The notes under the pieces were generated by a model. The model had not been told where the DNA came from. It saw nothing but the letters and a program-made list of their open reading frames with translations, and ran no database searches. A stretch of 64,000 bases of DNA. Source: Rubrimonas sp036770645 (GTDB lineage Bacteria > Pseudomonadota > Alphaproteobacteria > Rhodobacterales > Rhodobacteraceae). This document shows positions 33,690-41,769 of the stretch, piece after piece. The first letter of the stretch is position 1, and every line of letters starts with the position of its first letter. The DNA lies in the NCBI GenBank assembly GCA_036770645.1, contig DAIPIU010000001.1, forward strand, positions 39,977 through 103,976. The letters run 5' to 3'. A program made the position numbers and the translations under genes.

Positions 33690-34589
33690 TCAGCACCAGT
33701 CGAAGGGAGTGCTCTGGTACAGCGCGTTGATCCAGTTGCCGAACAGCAGATGCGCATGGCTGCGCCAGCGGTTCTCGGGAGGGCGGGTCGGGTCGTCCTC
33801 GGGGAAATAGTTCCGCGGCAGGCCGACCGGCACGCCGCCGGCCGCGTCGCGCGCGTATTCCTCGGCCAGCGAGGTGGTGTCGTATTCGATGTGGTTGAAC
33901 ATGCACAGGCCGCGATGCGCCGGGTCCTCGACCAGCGCCGGCCCGGTCTCGGGCGACTGCAGCAGCACCTGCACGCCGGGCGGGAAGTCCGCCTCGCGCA
34001 GTTCGGTCCAGCGGCTGACCGGCACCATGATGTCGTCCGAGACGCCGCGCAGGATGGGGTGGCCCGGCGCGACGTTGCGGTGGCGGAAGCAGCCGAAGGC
34101 CTTGGCGGACAGATCGTGCTTGGGCACGCCGTGGAAATGGCGCAGCCAGGCTTGGGCGCCCCAGCACACCGCGAAGGTCCCGGTGACGTTGCTCTGGGTC
34201 CAGTCGAACACCGCGCGCAGTTCGTCCCAGTAGGTCACGGCCTCGAAGGGCAGCCGCTCGACCGGCGCGCCGGTGACGATCAGCCCGTCGAAGCGGTGCG
34301 ATCGCGCCTCGGCGAATGTGGTGTAGAAGGCCTCGAGATGTTCGGCGGCGGTGTTGCGCGAGCGATGCGCGGTCATGCGGATCAGCGTCAGGTCGATCTG
34401 CAGCGGCGTTGCGCCGATCAGGCGGGCGAACTGGGTTTCCGTGCGCACCTTGTTGGGCATCAGGTTCAGCAGGGCGATGCGCAGCGGCCGGATGTCCTGG
34501 CGCAGGGCCGTCTCCGCCGACATGACCATCACGCCCTCGCGGCGCAGCACCTCGATGGCGGGCAGGGCGTCGGGTATCTTGATCGGCAT
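33690..34589 (-). CDS. metA: Homoserine O-acyltransferase (MetA type), predicted acetyl-CoA specific
   Basis: First committed step of methionine synthesis (299 aa). Catalytic C142 (VCWGAQA) and the H233/E235 pair (NHIEYDT) are visible. Residue 111, which separates acetyl-CoA (Glu) from succinyl-CoA (Gly) enzymes in this family, is Glu (TGAPVERLPF), so the product should be O-acetylhomoserine. It ends with an FDWC tail. The upstream 220 nt contain an inverted repeat and a short leader-like frame (see 34682-34725), which may relate to regulation. No SAM-II riboswitch consensus was found. Confidence 0.94.
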   Translation of the reverse strand: MPIKIPDALPAIEVLRREGVMVMSAETALRQDIRPLRIALLNLMPNKVRTETQFARLIGATPLQIDLTLIRMTAHRSRNTAAEHLEAFYTTFAEARSHRFDGLIVTGAPVERLPFEAVTYWDELRAVFDWTQSNVTGTFAVCWGAQAWLRHFHGVPKHDLSAKAFGCFRHRNVAPGHPILRGVSDDIMVPVSRWTELREADFPPGVQVLLQSPETGPALVEDPAHRGLCMFNHIEYDTTSLAEEYARDAAGGVPVGLPRNYFPEDDPTRPPENRWRSHAHLLFGNWINALYQSTPFDWC

Positions 34590-34681
34590 GGGCGGATCCC
34601 GCGGCTGGGGAGGGTGCGGCTAGAGGGGCGGTCGTTCGGACCGGATGGGGGCAGGCGCAGGCATCATGCGGCGTCCTCAGT

Positions 34682-34725
34682 GGGGACATTTGAAATCATG
34701 CGCATGTTCTTGGTGAATTGTCCCC
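34682..34725 (-). promoter_or_regulatory. Inverted repeat upstream of metA (candidate leader structure or operator)
   Basis: GGGGACA (34682-34688) and TGTCCCC (34719-34725) form a 7-bp stem enclosing 30 nt that includes the perfect palindrome CATGCGCATG (34697-34706). It is AT-richer than its surroundings. Below it on the metA strand a 15-codon frame, MMPAPAPIRSERPPL, begins with the ATG at 34667 and ends at 34620. It does not match SAM-II as I know it. It could be a regulator site or a structured 5' leader. Confidence 0.4.
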
Positions 34726-34809
34726 GGGCGAGACCGGTCCCGGGCGATGGGCCGATTCCGGATGGTCGGCCGGCGCTCTAGCGTCTGCGACCCGGTCCCG
34801 CAAGCGCGC

Positions 34810-35682
34810 TCAGCGCCGGGCGATGGCGGCGGCCACCAGCGCGTCGAAATCCGCGGGTTCGCGCAGCGCGGCGACCTCGGAGGCATCGACGCTGACGCCC
34901 CAGCCCTCGGCGATGGCGGCGTAAAGGGGGCGGCGGCGGCGGAGCAGCCGCGCGAAGCCCCAGGCCGCGAAGGCATCGGGGTCGACCCGGTTTTCGGGCA
35001 GCCCCGTCGCGGCGAGATACTCGGCCCAGATCGCGCGCAGGTAACCTTCCTCGTAATACATCGGCTTCGGTGACTGGACGAAACGGCGGATCAGTTCGTC
35101 CGCCATCGCGTCGGTCTCGCGCACGCCGACGATCAGCGTGTTCTCGGACAGGGTGACGAGAACAGGGTCCGTCGGGTCGTCCGGATCGACGACCTCGCAG
35201 ATCGATCCGCCAGTGTCGCCCAGGAAATGCTCGTAGCCGTAGATGTCGTGGGCCTTCTCGATGAATTCGGGCGCATCGAGCAGCGCGGCGATCTCCGCCT
35301 CGTGATGCAGCCGCTGGCGCCGCACGTATTCCTCGAATGGCAATCCGCCGCGCGCCGGATCGCCCGGCTTTCCAAGAAAGGCGCTGAGGGGCGACAGGTT
35401 CTCGAAGGCGATGTTCGATGCAATGTAGATCGAATCCGAACGCAGCATCTCGCGCAGCAGCGGTGATTTCATCGCTTCGCGCTTGAATTCGTCGACGATC
35501 CTTTCCCCGAGATAGCGCGTGCCGATGCGGTAGTCGACGGAATAGTGGAACCATGTCCCGGCGCTACGCAGCAGCCGGGCCGTCGAGGTCTTTCCGACGC
35601 CCGACATGCCGATGATCGCCACGGATTTTCGCGGCGCGCCGAGGTAGGCGTCTGGGTCGGGATAGATCAGGGTCCGGCGCAT
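34810..35682 (-). CDS. P-loop ATPase of unknown role
   Basis: A 290-aa protein with a Walker A motif GMSGVGKTS near residues 25-33 of the chosen frame (start MRRTLIYP at 35682; a start at 35712 adds ten basic residues). The rest is soluble, with acidic stretches and a C-terminal Arg-rich helix (ARLLRRRRPLYAAI). Similar proteins are simply called ATPases in Rhodobacterales. The kinase-like opening SVAIIGMSGVGKTS followed by YSVDYRIGTRYLG suggests small-molecule or nucleoside binding, but no substrate can be named. It lies upstream of metA on the same strand and is divergent from the DsrE-like gene. Confidence 0.8.
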   Translation of the reverse strand: MRRTLIYPDPDAYLGAPRKSVAIIGMSGVGKTSTARLLRSAGTWFHYSVDYRIGTRYLGERIVDEFKREAMKSPLLREMLRSDSIYIASNIAFENLSPLSAFLGKPGDPARGGLPFEEYVRRQRLHHEAEIAALLDAPEFIEKAHDIYGYEHFLGDTGGSICEVVDPDDPTDPVLVTLSENTLIVGVRETDAMADELIRRFVQSPKPMYYEEGYLRAIWAEYLAATGLPENRVDPDAFAAWGFARLLRRRRPLYAAIAEGWGVSVDASEVAALREPADFDALVAAAIARR

Positions 35683-35755
35683 TAACGATGGGTATCGCGC
35701 CGTGCGGCGCACGACAACCGACCAGATTCAGGCAGGTGCGGCCTCGGTTGCATTG

Positions 35756-35768
35756 AGGCGAATCGCCT
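35756..35768. promoter_or_regulatory. 13-nt palindrome in the divergent promoter region
   Basis: AGGCGA-A-TCGCCT is a perfect 6+1+6 inverted repeat in the 127-nt interval between the divergent ATPase and DsrE-like genes, 42 nt before the latter's ATG. It has the form of a dimeric regulator site; the regulator is unknown. Confidence 0.35.
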
Positions 35769-35809
35769 TATTGGTTAAGACGCAATCGTGGCACCAGGAG
35801 GGCTGAATC

Positions 35810-36274
35810 ATGGAATGGCGCTTGAAGACGGGTCTTGTCGCCGTGCTGGCATTCGCGCTGTTTGCCATCGCTTCCGGCCCGCCGGCCATCGCGGACGACG
35901 GGCCCGCTCCCTTGCGCGCCATTTTCCACGTCGATGAAGAGGACGAGGAAGTTCATAAACGTGCCATCAGCAATGTCGCGAACTTTTTCGCCTCCACCGA
36001 GAAGTCGGGGCGAGCGGCTTTCGTGACCATCGTCGTCAACGCCGACGGGATCGACATGCTGCGCCGCTCGCGCAGCTCAGTCGCCGACCGGCTGTCGATC
36101 ATGGAAGTGGAGTATCCGAACCTCAGCGTCGTCGTCTGCCAGAGGTCGCTTGGATGGCGCGAAAAGAGGCAGGGCAGCCCGCTGGACATCGTCGACATGG
36201 CGCAGCGGACGGACTCGGGTGTGGTGTTCATCGCCGAGTTGCAGGCGCAGGGATGGTCGTACATCAAGCCCTGA
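35810..36274 (+). CDS. Exported DsrE-like protein (COG1416 type)
   Basis: A 154-aa protein. Residues 1-29 form a Sec signal peptide (basic MEWRLK, hydrophobic core, cut after AIA). The mature part fits the DsrE/F-like fold of COG1416: an opening beta strand RAIFHVDEED, then VNADGIDML, VVVCQRSL with a single cysteine where relatives have a conserved one, and the signature ending GVVFIAELQAQGWSYIKP. Cytoplasmic DsrE proteins transfer sulfur; exported relatives are of unknown function. Its stop faces ppa across a strong hairpin. Confidence 0.82.
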   Translation: MEWRLKTGLVAVLAFALFAIASGPPAIADDGPAPLRAIFHVDEEDEEVHKRAISNVANFFASTEKSGRAAFVTIVVNADGIDMLRRSRSSVADRLSIMEVEYPNLSVVVCQRSLGWREKRQGSPLDIVDMAQRTDSGVVFIAELQAQGWSYIKP

Positions 36275-36280
36275 GCGGAC

Positions 36281-36302
36281 GGGGCGAGCGCTCGCTCGCC
36301 CC
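36281..36302. terminator. Bidirectional hairpin between the DsrE-like gene and ppa
   Basis: GGGGCGAGC (36281-36289), loop GCTC, GCTCGCCCC (36294-36302): a perfect 9-bp stem between two convergent stops. On the plus side GCGGTCTTG follows, only weakly T-rich. Confidence 0.65.
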
Positions 36303-36316
36303 GCGGTCTTGAAGCG

Positions 36317-36856
36317 TCATTTCTTGGCGGCGGCCTCGAGCGAGGTCATCAGGATCGCCTCGGCTTCGGCCTTGTCGCCCCAGCCGATGACCTTGACCCA
36401 CTTGCCCGCCTCGAGATCCTTGTAGTGCTCGAAGAAGTGCTTGATGCGCTCGCGGGTCTTCTCGGCGATGTCGGTCAGGTCCTGGATGCCGGCCTGGAAC
36501 GGGTCGACCTTCTCGACGGGCACGGCGATCAGCTTGTCGTCCATGCCGCCGTCGTCCTCCATCTTCAGCACGCCGACGGGGCGGCAGCGGATCACGACGC
36601 CGGGCGCGAGCGGAAAGTCGCACAGCACCAGCACGTCGGTCGGGTCGCCGTCGGCGTGCAGGGTGTTGGGCACGAAGCCGTAATTGCAGGGATAGAACAT
36701 CGGCGTGTTCACGATGCGGTCGACGAAGACCGCGCCGGACTCCTTGTCGATCTCGTACTTCACGGGCGCGCCGCCGGCGGCGCCGCCGGTGATCTCGATG
36801 ACCACGTTGATGTCCTTGGGCGGGTTCTTCCCGGCGGGGATGGCGTCGATGTTCAT
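36317..36856 (-). CDS. ppa: Inorganic pyrophosphatase
   Basis: Soluble family I pyrophosphatase (179 aa) that drives biosynthesis by splitting PPi. Active-site elements visible: EITGG...KYEIDKESGA, FYPCNYGFVPNTLHADGDPTDVLVL (the metal-binding D-x-D-P-x-D loop), MEDDGGMDDKLIAVP, and IKHFFEHYKDLEAGKWVKV near the C-terminus. The start is MNIDAIP at 36856; a longer frame adds a non-conserved N-terminus. Confidence 0.96.
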   Translation of the reverse strand: MNIDAIPAGKNPPKDINVVIEITGGAAGGAPVKYEIDKESGAVFVDRIVNTPMFYPCNYGFVPNTLHADGDPTDVLVLCDFPLAPGVVIRCRPVGVLKMEDDGGMDDKLIAVPVEKVDPFQAGIQDLTDIAEKTRERIKHFFEHYKDLEAGKWVKVIGWGDKAEAEAILMTSLEAAAKK

Positions 36857-36950
36857 GGGTTCGCTCCGTGGCGACGTGGGTGGCGGGTGCAGCGCAGGAT
36901 GCTGTTCGCGCGGCGCGGGTAGCATGGGGCGCATGTCCTGCGAAGGCGTT

Positions 36951-37841
36951 TCAGCCGCGGCTTTTGCGCCCGGCCGCGATGTTGACCGCATTGCCGCACA
37001 GGATCAGCAGCGCGCCGGCGGCCAGCGGCCATCCCACGGGCTCGGCGTAAAGCACCCAGCCCGCCGCCGCGATGACCGGCAGGCGCAGGAACTCCATCGG
37101 CCCCACGAGCGAGGCCGGCGCGATGCTGAGCGCCCGCGTGAGGCAGAAATGCGCCGAGATGCCCGTCAGACCGACCAGCGCCATCCAGTGCCAGATCGCG
37201 GCCGAGGGCACCGAAATGCCGCCGGGCAGGGCGATGACCGCGGCGAAGGCGAGCTGCAGGAGGGTCATCCAGAACAGGATCGCCATCGCGCCCTCGGCGC
37301 GCGACAGCCGCTTCGTGACGATGTTGGTCAGCGCGAAGCCCAGCGCCGCGGCCAGCGCCGCCAGATGCCCCGGCCCCAGCGCCGCCGAGCCCGGCTGCGC
37401 GATCACCAGCACCCCGAGGAAGCCCAGCGCCACGGCGGCCGCCTTGGCGCGGGTCAGCTTCTCGCCCAGCAGCAGCGGCGCCAGCAGCGCCACCCAGATC
37501 GGGTTGGTGAACTCGAGCGTCACCACCTGCGCCAGCGGGATGACGAGCAGCGCGTAGAACCATGCGCATTGCGCCGCGAAATGGATCAGGTTGCGCAGCA
37601 GGTGGCCGCGCAGCTGCCCGGTGCGGAAACCCGCCGCCCCGCCGCCGCCCCACAGCAGCGCCGCCACGACCGGAAGCCCGATGGCCGATCGCCACAGCAG
37701 CGTTTCGACCACGTCGAGTTCGGGCGCGACGCCGCGGGCCGCGACGGCCATCGCGACGAAGGACAGGATCGCGCCCCCGACCCAGCCCGCGGCCGCAAGC
37801 AGCCGCGGCGGCGCCGCGGCCGGAAGGACGGCATCTGCCAT
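36951..37841 (-). CDS. DMT superfamily (EamA) transporter
   Basis: A 296-aa membrane protein with ten predicted helices as two EamA halves (about 12-135 and 155-290). The first half contains FYALLVIPLAQVVTLEFTNPIWVALLAPLLLGEKLTRAK, a typical EamA signature around the fourth helix; the second has FCLTRALSIAPASLVGPMEFLRLP. Such proteins export amino acids or other metabolites, but the substrate cannot be inferred. It is 7 nt downstream of the GTEPFW-motif gene. Confidence 0.88.
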   Translation of the reverse strand: MADAVLPAAAPPRLLAAAGWVGGAILSFVAMAVAARGVAPELDVVETLLWRSAIGLPVVAALLWGGGGAAGFRTGQLRGHLLRNLIHFAAQCAWFYALLVIPLAQVVTLEFTNPIWVALLAPLLLGEKLTRAKAAAVALGFLGVLVIAQPGSAALGPGHLAALAAALGFALTNIVTKRLSRAEGAMAILFWMTLLQLAFAAVIALPGGISVPSAAIWHWMALVGLTGISAHFCLTRALSIAPASLVGPMEFLRLPVIAAAGWVLYAEPVGWPLAAGALLILCGNAVNIAAGRKSRG

Positions 37842-37848
37842 CGCCGGA

Positions 37849-38433
37849 TCAGCCGCCGCGGGGCAGGAAGCAGCAGCCCGAAAACCGCCGCGCGCCCTGT
37901 GCCCCCGTCGCGACGAGATCGAGCGCCCATCCGTAGGGCCGATCAGACATCCCGTCGCTGCAGGCGGCGCCTTGCAGCAGGCCGGCCGCCCCGAAACCCG
38001 GCGCGTCGATGCGCAGGGGCAGGGGCAGCGCCTCGCCCGACGGCCAGGACGCCGCCTCGACCGCGGCGGGGGCCGTGTTCCCCGGCTCGGCGAAGGTCGC
38101 GCCCTCGGCCGCGAGATCGAGGCTCCAGAACGGTTCGGTCCCGATGCAGCGCAGGCCGGCGGGGATCGGGGCCCATGACAGCAGGGGCGGGGAGACGGGC
38201 GCGAGGCCCGCGACCGCGATCCAGCCGCCGCTTTCGGGCAGCGCGACCAGCGCCCATGCGCCGGTCGCGTCGATGTCCAGCGCCTCGACCGGGCCCGGCG
38301 CGACCCGAAGCTGTCCCACCCGCGCGCCGTCCGGCGCGTCGAGCACCGCGAGCGGCCGGTCGGGCGCCGCGAAATAGGTAGGCTGCGCCGCGGCGGGGGC
38401 CGCGAGCATCGACAGCGCGAGGGCCGCCCTCAT
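37849..38433 (-). CDS. Exported SH3-like / GTEPFW-motif protein
   Basis: A 194-aa protein with a Sec signal peptide (MRAALALSMLAAPAAAQ). Residues 20-80 resemble a bacterial SH3 domain (VLDAPDGARVGQLRVAPG..VEALD, GAWALVAL.ESGGWI). The second part carries the LRCIGTEPFWSLDL signature of COG3650-type periplasmic proteins. The late GCCF string and C96, C159 and C186 region may form disulfides. The start at 38433 overlaps the guaA stop by ATGA, so it is coupled to guaA; a start two codons earlier (38439) is also possible. The function is unknown. Confidence 0.8.
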   Translation of the reverse strand: MRAALALSMLAAPAAAQPTYFAAPDRPLAVLDAPDGARVGQLRVAPGPVEALDIDATGAWALVALPESGGWIAVAGLAPVSPPLLSWAPIPAGLRCIGTEPFWSLDLAAEGATFAEPGNTAPAAVEAASWPSGEALPLPLRIDAPGFGAAGLLQGAACSDGMSDRPYGWALDLVATGAQGARRFSGCCFLPRGG

Positions 38434-39992
38434 TCCCATTCGATGGTCCCCGGCGGCTTGGATGTCACGTCGTACACCACCCGGTTGATGCCGGGCACCT
38501 CGTTCACGATCCGCGCCGCGGTGCGGCCGAGCACGGCATGGTCGAAGGGGAAGTAATCCGCCGTCATGCCGTCGACCGAGGTCACGGCGCGCAGGGCGCA
38601 GACGAAGTCGTAGGTGCGCCCGTCGCCCATCACGCCCACCGTGCGCACCGGCAGCAGCACCGCGAAGGCCTGCCAGATGGCGTCGTAGAGGCCGGCGCGG
38701 CGGATCTCGTCGAGGAACACGGCGTCTGCCTGCCTCAGGATCGCCAGCTTCTCGGGCGTGACCGCGCCGGGACAGCGGATGGCGAGCCCGGGGCCTGGGA
38801 AGGGATGGCGGCCGACGAAGGCCTCGGGAAGCCCGAGCTCGCGCCCCAGCGCGCGCACCTCGTCCTTGAACAGGGCGCGCAGGGGTTCGAGCAGCTTCAG
38901 GTTCATGCGCTCCGGCAGGCCGCCGACATTGTGGTGGCTCTTGATGGTGACGGACGGGCCGCCCGTTACCGAGACCGATTCGATCACGTCCGGGTAGAGC
39001 GTGCCCTGCGCGAGGAAGGCCGCGCCCTCGATCGCGCCCGCGTGCTCCTCGAACACCTCGACGAACAGCCGCCCGATGGTCTTGCGCTTGGCCTCGGGGT
39101 CGGCGACGCCGTCCAGCGCGGCGAGGAAGCGCGCGCCTTCGTCCAGCGCGACGAGGGGGATGTTGTAGCTGTCGCGGAACAGGCCCACGACCTCGGCCGC
39201 CTCGCCCGCCCGCATCAGGCCGGTGTCGACGAAGATGCAGGTCAGCCGGTCGCCGATGGCCTGGTGGATCAGCACGGCGGCGACGGCCGAATCGACCCCT
39301 CCCGACAGGCCGCAGACCACGCGAGCCTCTCCCACCCGCGCGCGAATCGCCGCGATGGCCTCGGCGCGGTAGGCGGCCATGGTCCAGTCGCCGGTCAGCC
39401 CCGCCACGTTGAACACGAAGTTGCGCAGCAGCCGCGCGCCGTCGCGGGTGTGCACGACCTCCGGGTGGAACTGCACGCCGTAGAAGCGGCGCGATTCGTC
39501 GGCAATGACGGCGAAGGGCGCGCCGGGCGAGGCCGCGACGGCGGCGAAGCCCTCGGGCAGCCGGGTCACGCGGTCGCCGTGGCTCATCCAGACCTCGGTC
39601 TCGGCGCCCGGCGCGGCCCAGCCGTCGAGCAGCGGCGAGGGGCCGGTCGCGGTGACCGCAGCGCGGCCGAATTCGCGGTGGTGCCCGCCCTCGACGGTCC
39701 CGCCCAGCTGCGCGACCATCATCTGCTGGCCATAGCAGATGCCCAGCACCGGCACGCCGAGCGCGAAGATTTCGGGGGCGGCGCGCGGGCTGCCGTCCTC
39801 CAGCACGCTGGCCGGCCCGCCCGACAGGATCACGGCGCGGGGCCGGGCACGGTCGAGGAAGGCGGCGTCGACCGCGTGGAAGGGCGCGATCTCCGACAGC
39901 ACCTGCGCCTCGCGCAGGCGACGGGCTATCAGCTGCGTCACCTGGCTGCCGAAATCGACGATCAGGACGCGGTCGTGGCGGGTGTCGGACAT
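38430..39992 (-). CDS. guaA: GMP synthase (glutamine-hydrolysing)
   Basis: Converts XMP to GMP (520 aa), full length. The N-terminal class I glutaminase domain has C86 (GICYGQQM) and the His/Glu region around FHPEVVHT. The ATP pyrophosphatase domain has the PP-loop SGGVDSAV, and the C-terminal dimerisation domain ends with KPPGTIEWE, the conserved terminus. The start at MSDTRHD (39992) is preferred over a 41-residue basic extension in the longer frame. Confidence 0.97.
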   Translation of the reverse strand: MSDTRHDRVLIVDFGSQVTQLIARRLREAQVLSEIAPFHAVDAAFLDRARPRAVILSGGPASVLEDGSPRAAPEIFALGVPVLGICYGQQMMVAQLGGTVEGGHHREFGRAAVTATGPSPLLDGWAAPGAETEVWMSHGDRVTRLPEGFAAVAASPGAPFAVIADESRRFYGVQFHPEVVHTRDGARLLRNFVFNVAGLTGDWTMAAYRAEAIAAIRARVGEARVVCGLSGGVDSAVAAVLIHQAIGDRLTCIFVDTGLMRAGEAAEVVGLFRDSYNIPLVALDEGARFLAALDGVADPEAKRKTIGRLFVEVFEEHAGAIEGAAFLAQGTLYPDVIESVSVTGGPSVTIKSHHNVGGLPERMNLKLLEPLRALFKDEVRALGRELGLPEAFVGRHPFPGPGLAIRCPGAVTPEKLAILRQADAVFLDEIRRAGLYDAIWQAFAVLLPVRTVGVMGDGRTYDFVCALRAVTSVDGMTADYFPFDHAVLGRTAARIVNEVPGINRVVYDVTSKPPGTIEWE

Positions 39993-40131
39993 GCTGCGCG
40001 CATACCCACGAGGCGGGATTCGCGCAAGCCGCGCCCTCCCGCAATGTCGCGGACGCGCCCCGCCGCGGCGATTTCGGGCACCCGCCCGCCGGCCCGCCGC
40101 GCTACGACGGCGCATGGGGCGGGAGGGCGCG

Positions 40132-41715
40132 ATGGACGAGGCGACAGGACCGGCGGCGGATGGCGGGGCGGCAACGAGCGACGCAGCCGCGCGACGGCCC
40201 CGGCGCGGCGGCGGCGCGGCGCGCAGGGCCGAGCGCGCGGCCCCGCGCGGCGACGGCCCCCGGGCGCTGCGACGGGCGATCCCCGATTACGGCGTGCTCG
40301 ACGAGGAGGGCCTGGCGCTGATCGAGGCCAACGCCGAGACGGTGCTGCAGGAGATCGGCGTCGCCTTCCCCGAGCAGCCAGGGGCGCTCGCCCGCTGGCG
40401 CGCCGCCGGCGCCGATGTCCGCGACGACCGGGTGCGCATCCCCCGGGGTCTTGTGCGCGCCCTGTGCGCCACGGCGCCGGCGCGCTTCGTCCAGCACGCC
40501 CGCAACCCCGAGCGGTCCGTCGAGATCGGCGGCAGGAACCTCGTGTTCGCACCGGTTTACGGCCCGCCCTTCGTGCGCGACATCAGCGGGGGCCGTCGCT
40601 ATGCGACGCTTTCGGATTTCCGCGACTTCGTGAAGCTCGGCCATGTCTCGCCCTGGCTGCACCATTCGGGCGGCACCGTCTGCGAGCCGACCGACGTGGC
40701 CGTGAACAAGCGCCACCTCGACATGCTGCTGGCCCACATCACCCTGACCGACAAGCCTTTCATGGGCTCCGTCACGGCGCCCGAGCGCGCCGCCGACTGT
40801 GTGGCGATGTGCGAGATCCTGTTCGGGGCGGATTTCGTGGCCGCCAACCCGGTGATGACCTCGCTCATCAACGTCAACTCGCCGCTGACCTTCGACGCCA
40901 CCATGATGGGCGCGCTCGAGGTCTATGCGGCGGCGGGGCAGGCGGTGATCCTGTCGCCTTTCATCGTCGGCGGGGCGATGGCGCCGGTGACCGTGGCGGG
41001 CACGCTGACCCAGGTCCTGGCCGAGGTGATGGCGGGTGTCGCCTATGCGCAGCTGGTGCGGCCCGGCGCGCCGGTGATCTTCGGGGCCTTCGTCGCCTCG
41101 ATCGACATGAATTCGGGCGCGCCGACCTTCGGCACGCCCGAGGCCTCGACCATCCTCTACGGCGCGGGCCAGCTCGCGCGGCGGCTGGGGCTGCCCTTCC
41201 GCTCCGGGGGCGGGCTCTGCGGATCAAAACTGCCCGACGCGCAGGCCGCCTACGAGAGCGCCAACACCCTGAACGCCACGCTGCTGGGCGGCGTCAACTT
41301 CTGCCTGCATGCGGCGGGATGGCTCGAGGGCGGCCTCGTCGCCTCGGTCGAGAAGTTCGTGATGGACCAGGACCAGCTCGGGGCGCTGCACGCGCTGGCG
41401 GCGGGCGTGGACCTGTCGGCGGAGGGGCAGGCGATGGACGCCCTGCGCGAGGTCGGACCGGGCGGGCATTTCCTTGGCTGCGCGCACACCCAGCGGCGTT
41501 TCGAGGGCGCGTTCTGGCGCTCGGACCTGTTCGATTACAAGCCCTTCGAGACTTGGGCCGAGGAGGGCGGGCGCGACACGCAGGCGCTCGCCGCGCGGCG
41601 GGCCGAGCGCATGCTCGCGGCCCATGAGGCCCCGCCGCTGGACCCCGCCGTGGCCGAGGCGCTGGCGGATTTCGTGGCCCGGCGCAAGGCGGCCGAGCCG
41701 GACGCCTTCGCCTGA
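40132..41715 (+). CDS. MttB-superfamily methyltransferase without pyrrolysine
   Basis: A 527-aa trimethylamine methyltransferase (MttB) family protein. Archaeal trimethylamine enzymes need an in-frame amber codon for pyrrolysine; here the frame runs through without one, so it belongs to the non-Pyl group, some of which demethylate glycine betaine or other quaternary amines onto a corrinoid protein. Family features: HHSGGTVCEPTDVAVNKRHLDML, GGLCGSKLPDAQAAYESANTL and GPGGHFLGCAHTQRRFEGAFWRSDLFDYKPFE. The first 45 residues are Ala/Arg-rich and probably disordered. No corrinoid protein gene lies beside it. It is divergent from guaA; GGGAGG precedes the ATG. Confidence 0.9.
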   Translation: MDEATGPAADGGAATSDAAARRPRRGGGAARRAERAAPRGDGPRALRRAIPDYGVLDEEGLALIEANAETVLQEIGVAFPEQPGALARWRAAGADVRDDRVRIPRGLVRALCATAPARFVQHARNPERSVEIGGRNLVFAPVYGPPFVRDISGGRRYATLSDFRDFVKLGHVSPWLHHSGGTVCEPTDVAVNKRHLDMLLAHITLTDKPFMGSVTAPERAADCVAMCEILFGADFVAANPVMTSLINVNSPLTFDATMMGALEVYAAAGQAVILSPFIVGGAMAPVTVAGTLTQVLAEVMAGVAYAQLVRPGAPVIFGAFVASIDMNSGAPTFGTPEASTILYGAGQLARRLGLPFRSGGGLCGSKLPDAQAAYESANTLNATLLGGVNFCLHAAGWLEGGLVASVEKFVMDQDQLGALHALAAGVDLSAEGQAMDALREVGPGGHFLGCAHTQRRFEGAFWRSDLFDYKPFETWAEEGGRDTQALAARRAERMLAAHEAPPLDPAVAEALADFVARRKAAEPDAFA

Positions 41716-41738
41716 GGCAGGGGCGGCGCGGCGAAACC

Positions 41739-41769
41739 GCCTGACGGGGCCGGCGCGCCCCCGTCAGGC
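41739..41769. terminator. Bidirectional hairpin between the MttB-like gene and the DUF6477 gene
   Basis: An 11-bp perfect stem (GCCTGACGGGG 41739-41749 / CCCCGTCAGGC 41759-41769) with a 9-nt loop lies between convergent genes. It includes the stop codon of the DUF6477 gene (41764-41766). Confidence 0.6.

Noticed and set aside
34590..34809. SAM-II riboswitch upstream of metA
   Set aside because: SAM-II is often found before metA in Alphaproteobacteria, but I could not find its conserved core or pseudoknot here. The symmetric element is recorded separately.
35728..35956. Short minus-strand frames upstream of and within the DsrE-like gene
   Set aside because: They overlap the divergent promoter region and a signal-peptide-bearing gene on the other strand, and show no conserved features.
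38538..41627. A 1029-codon plus-strand frame over guaA and the MttB-like gene
   Set aside because: It is antisense to guaA and out of frame with the MttB-like gene. Its composition is that of a shadow frame and it has no motifs.
40132..41715. Pyrrolysine-containing MttB
   Set aside because: There is no in-frame TAG between start and stop, so the protein needs no amber decoding.
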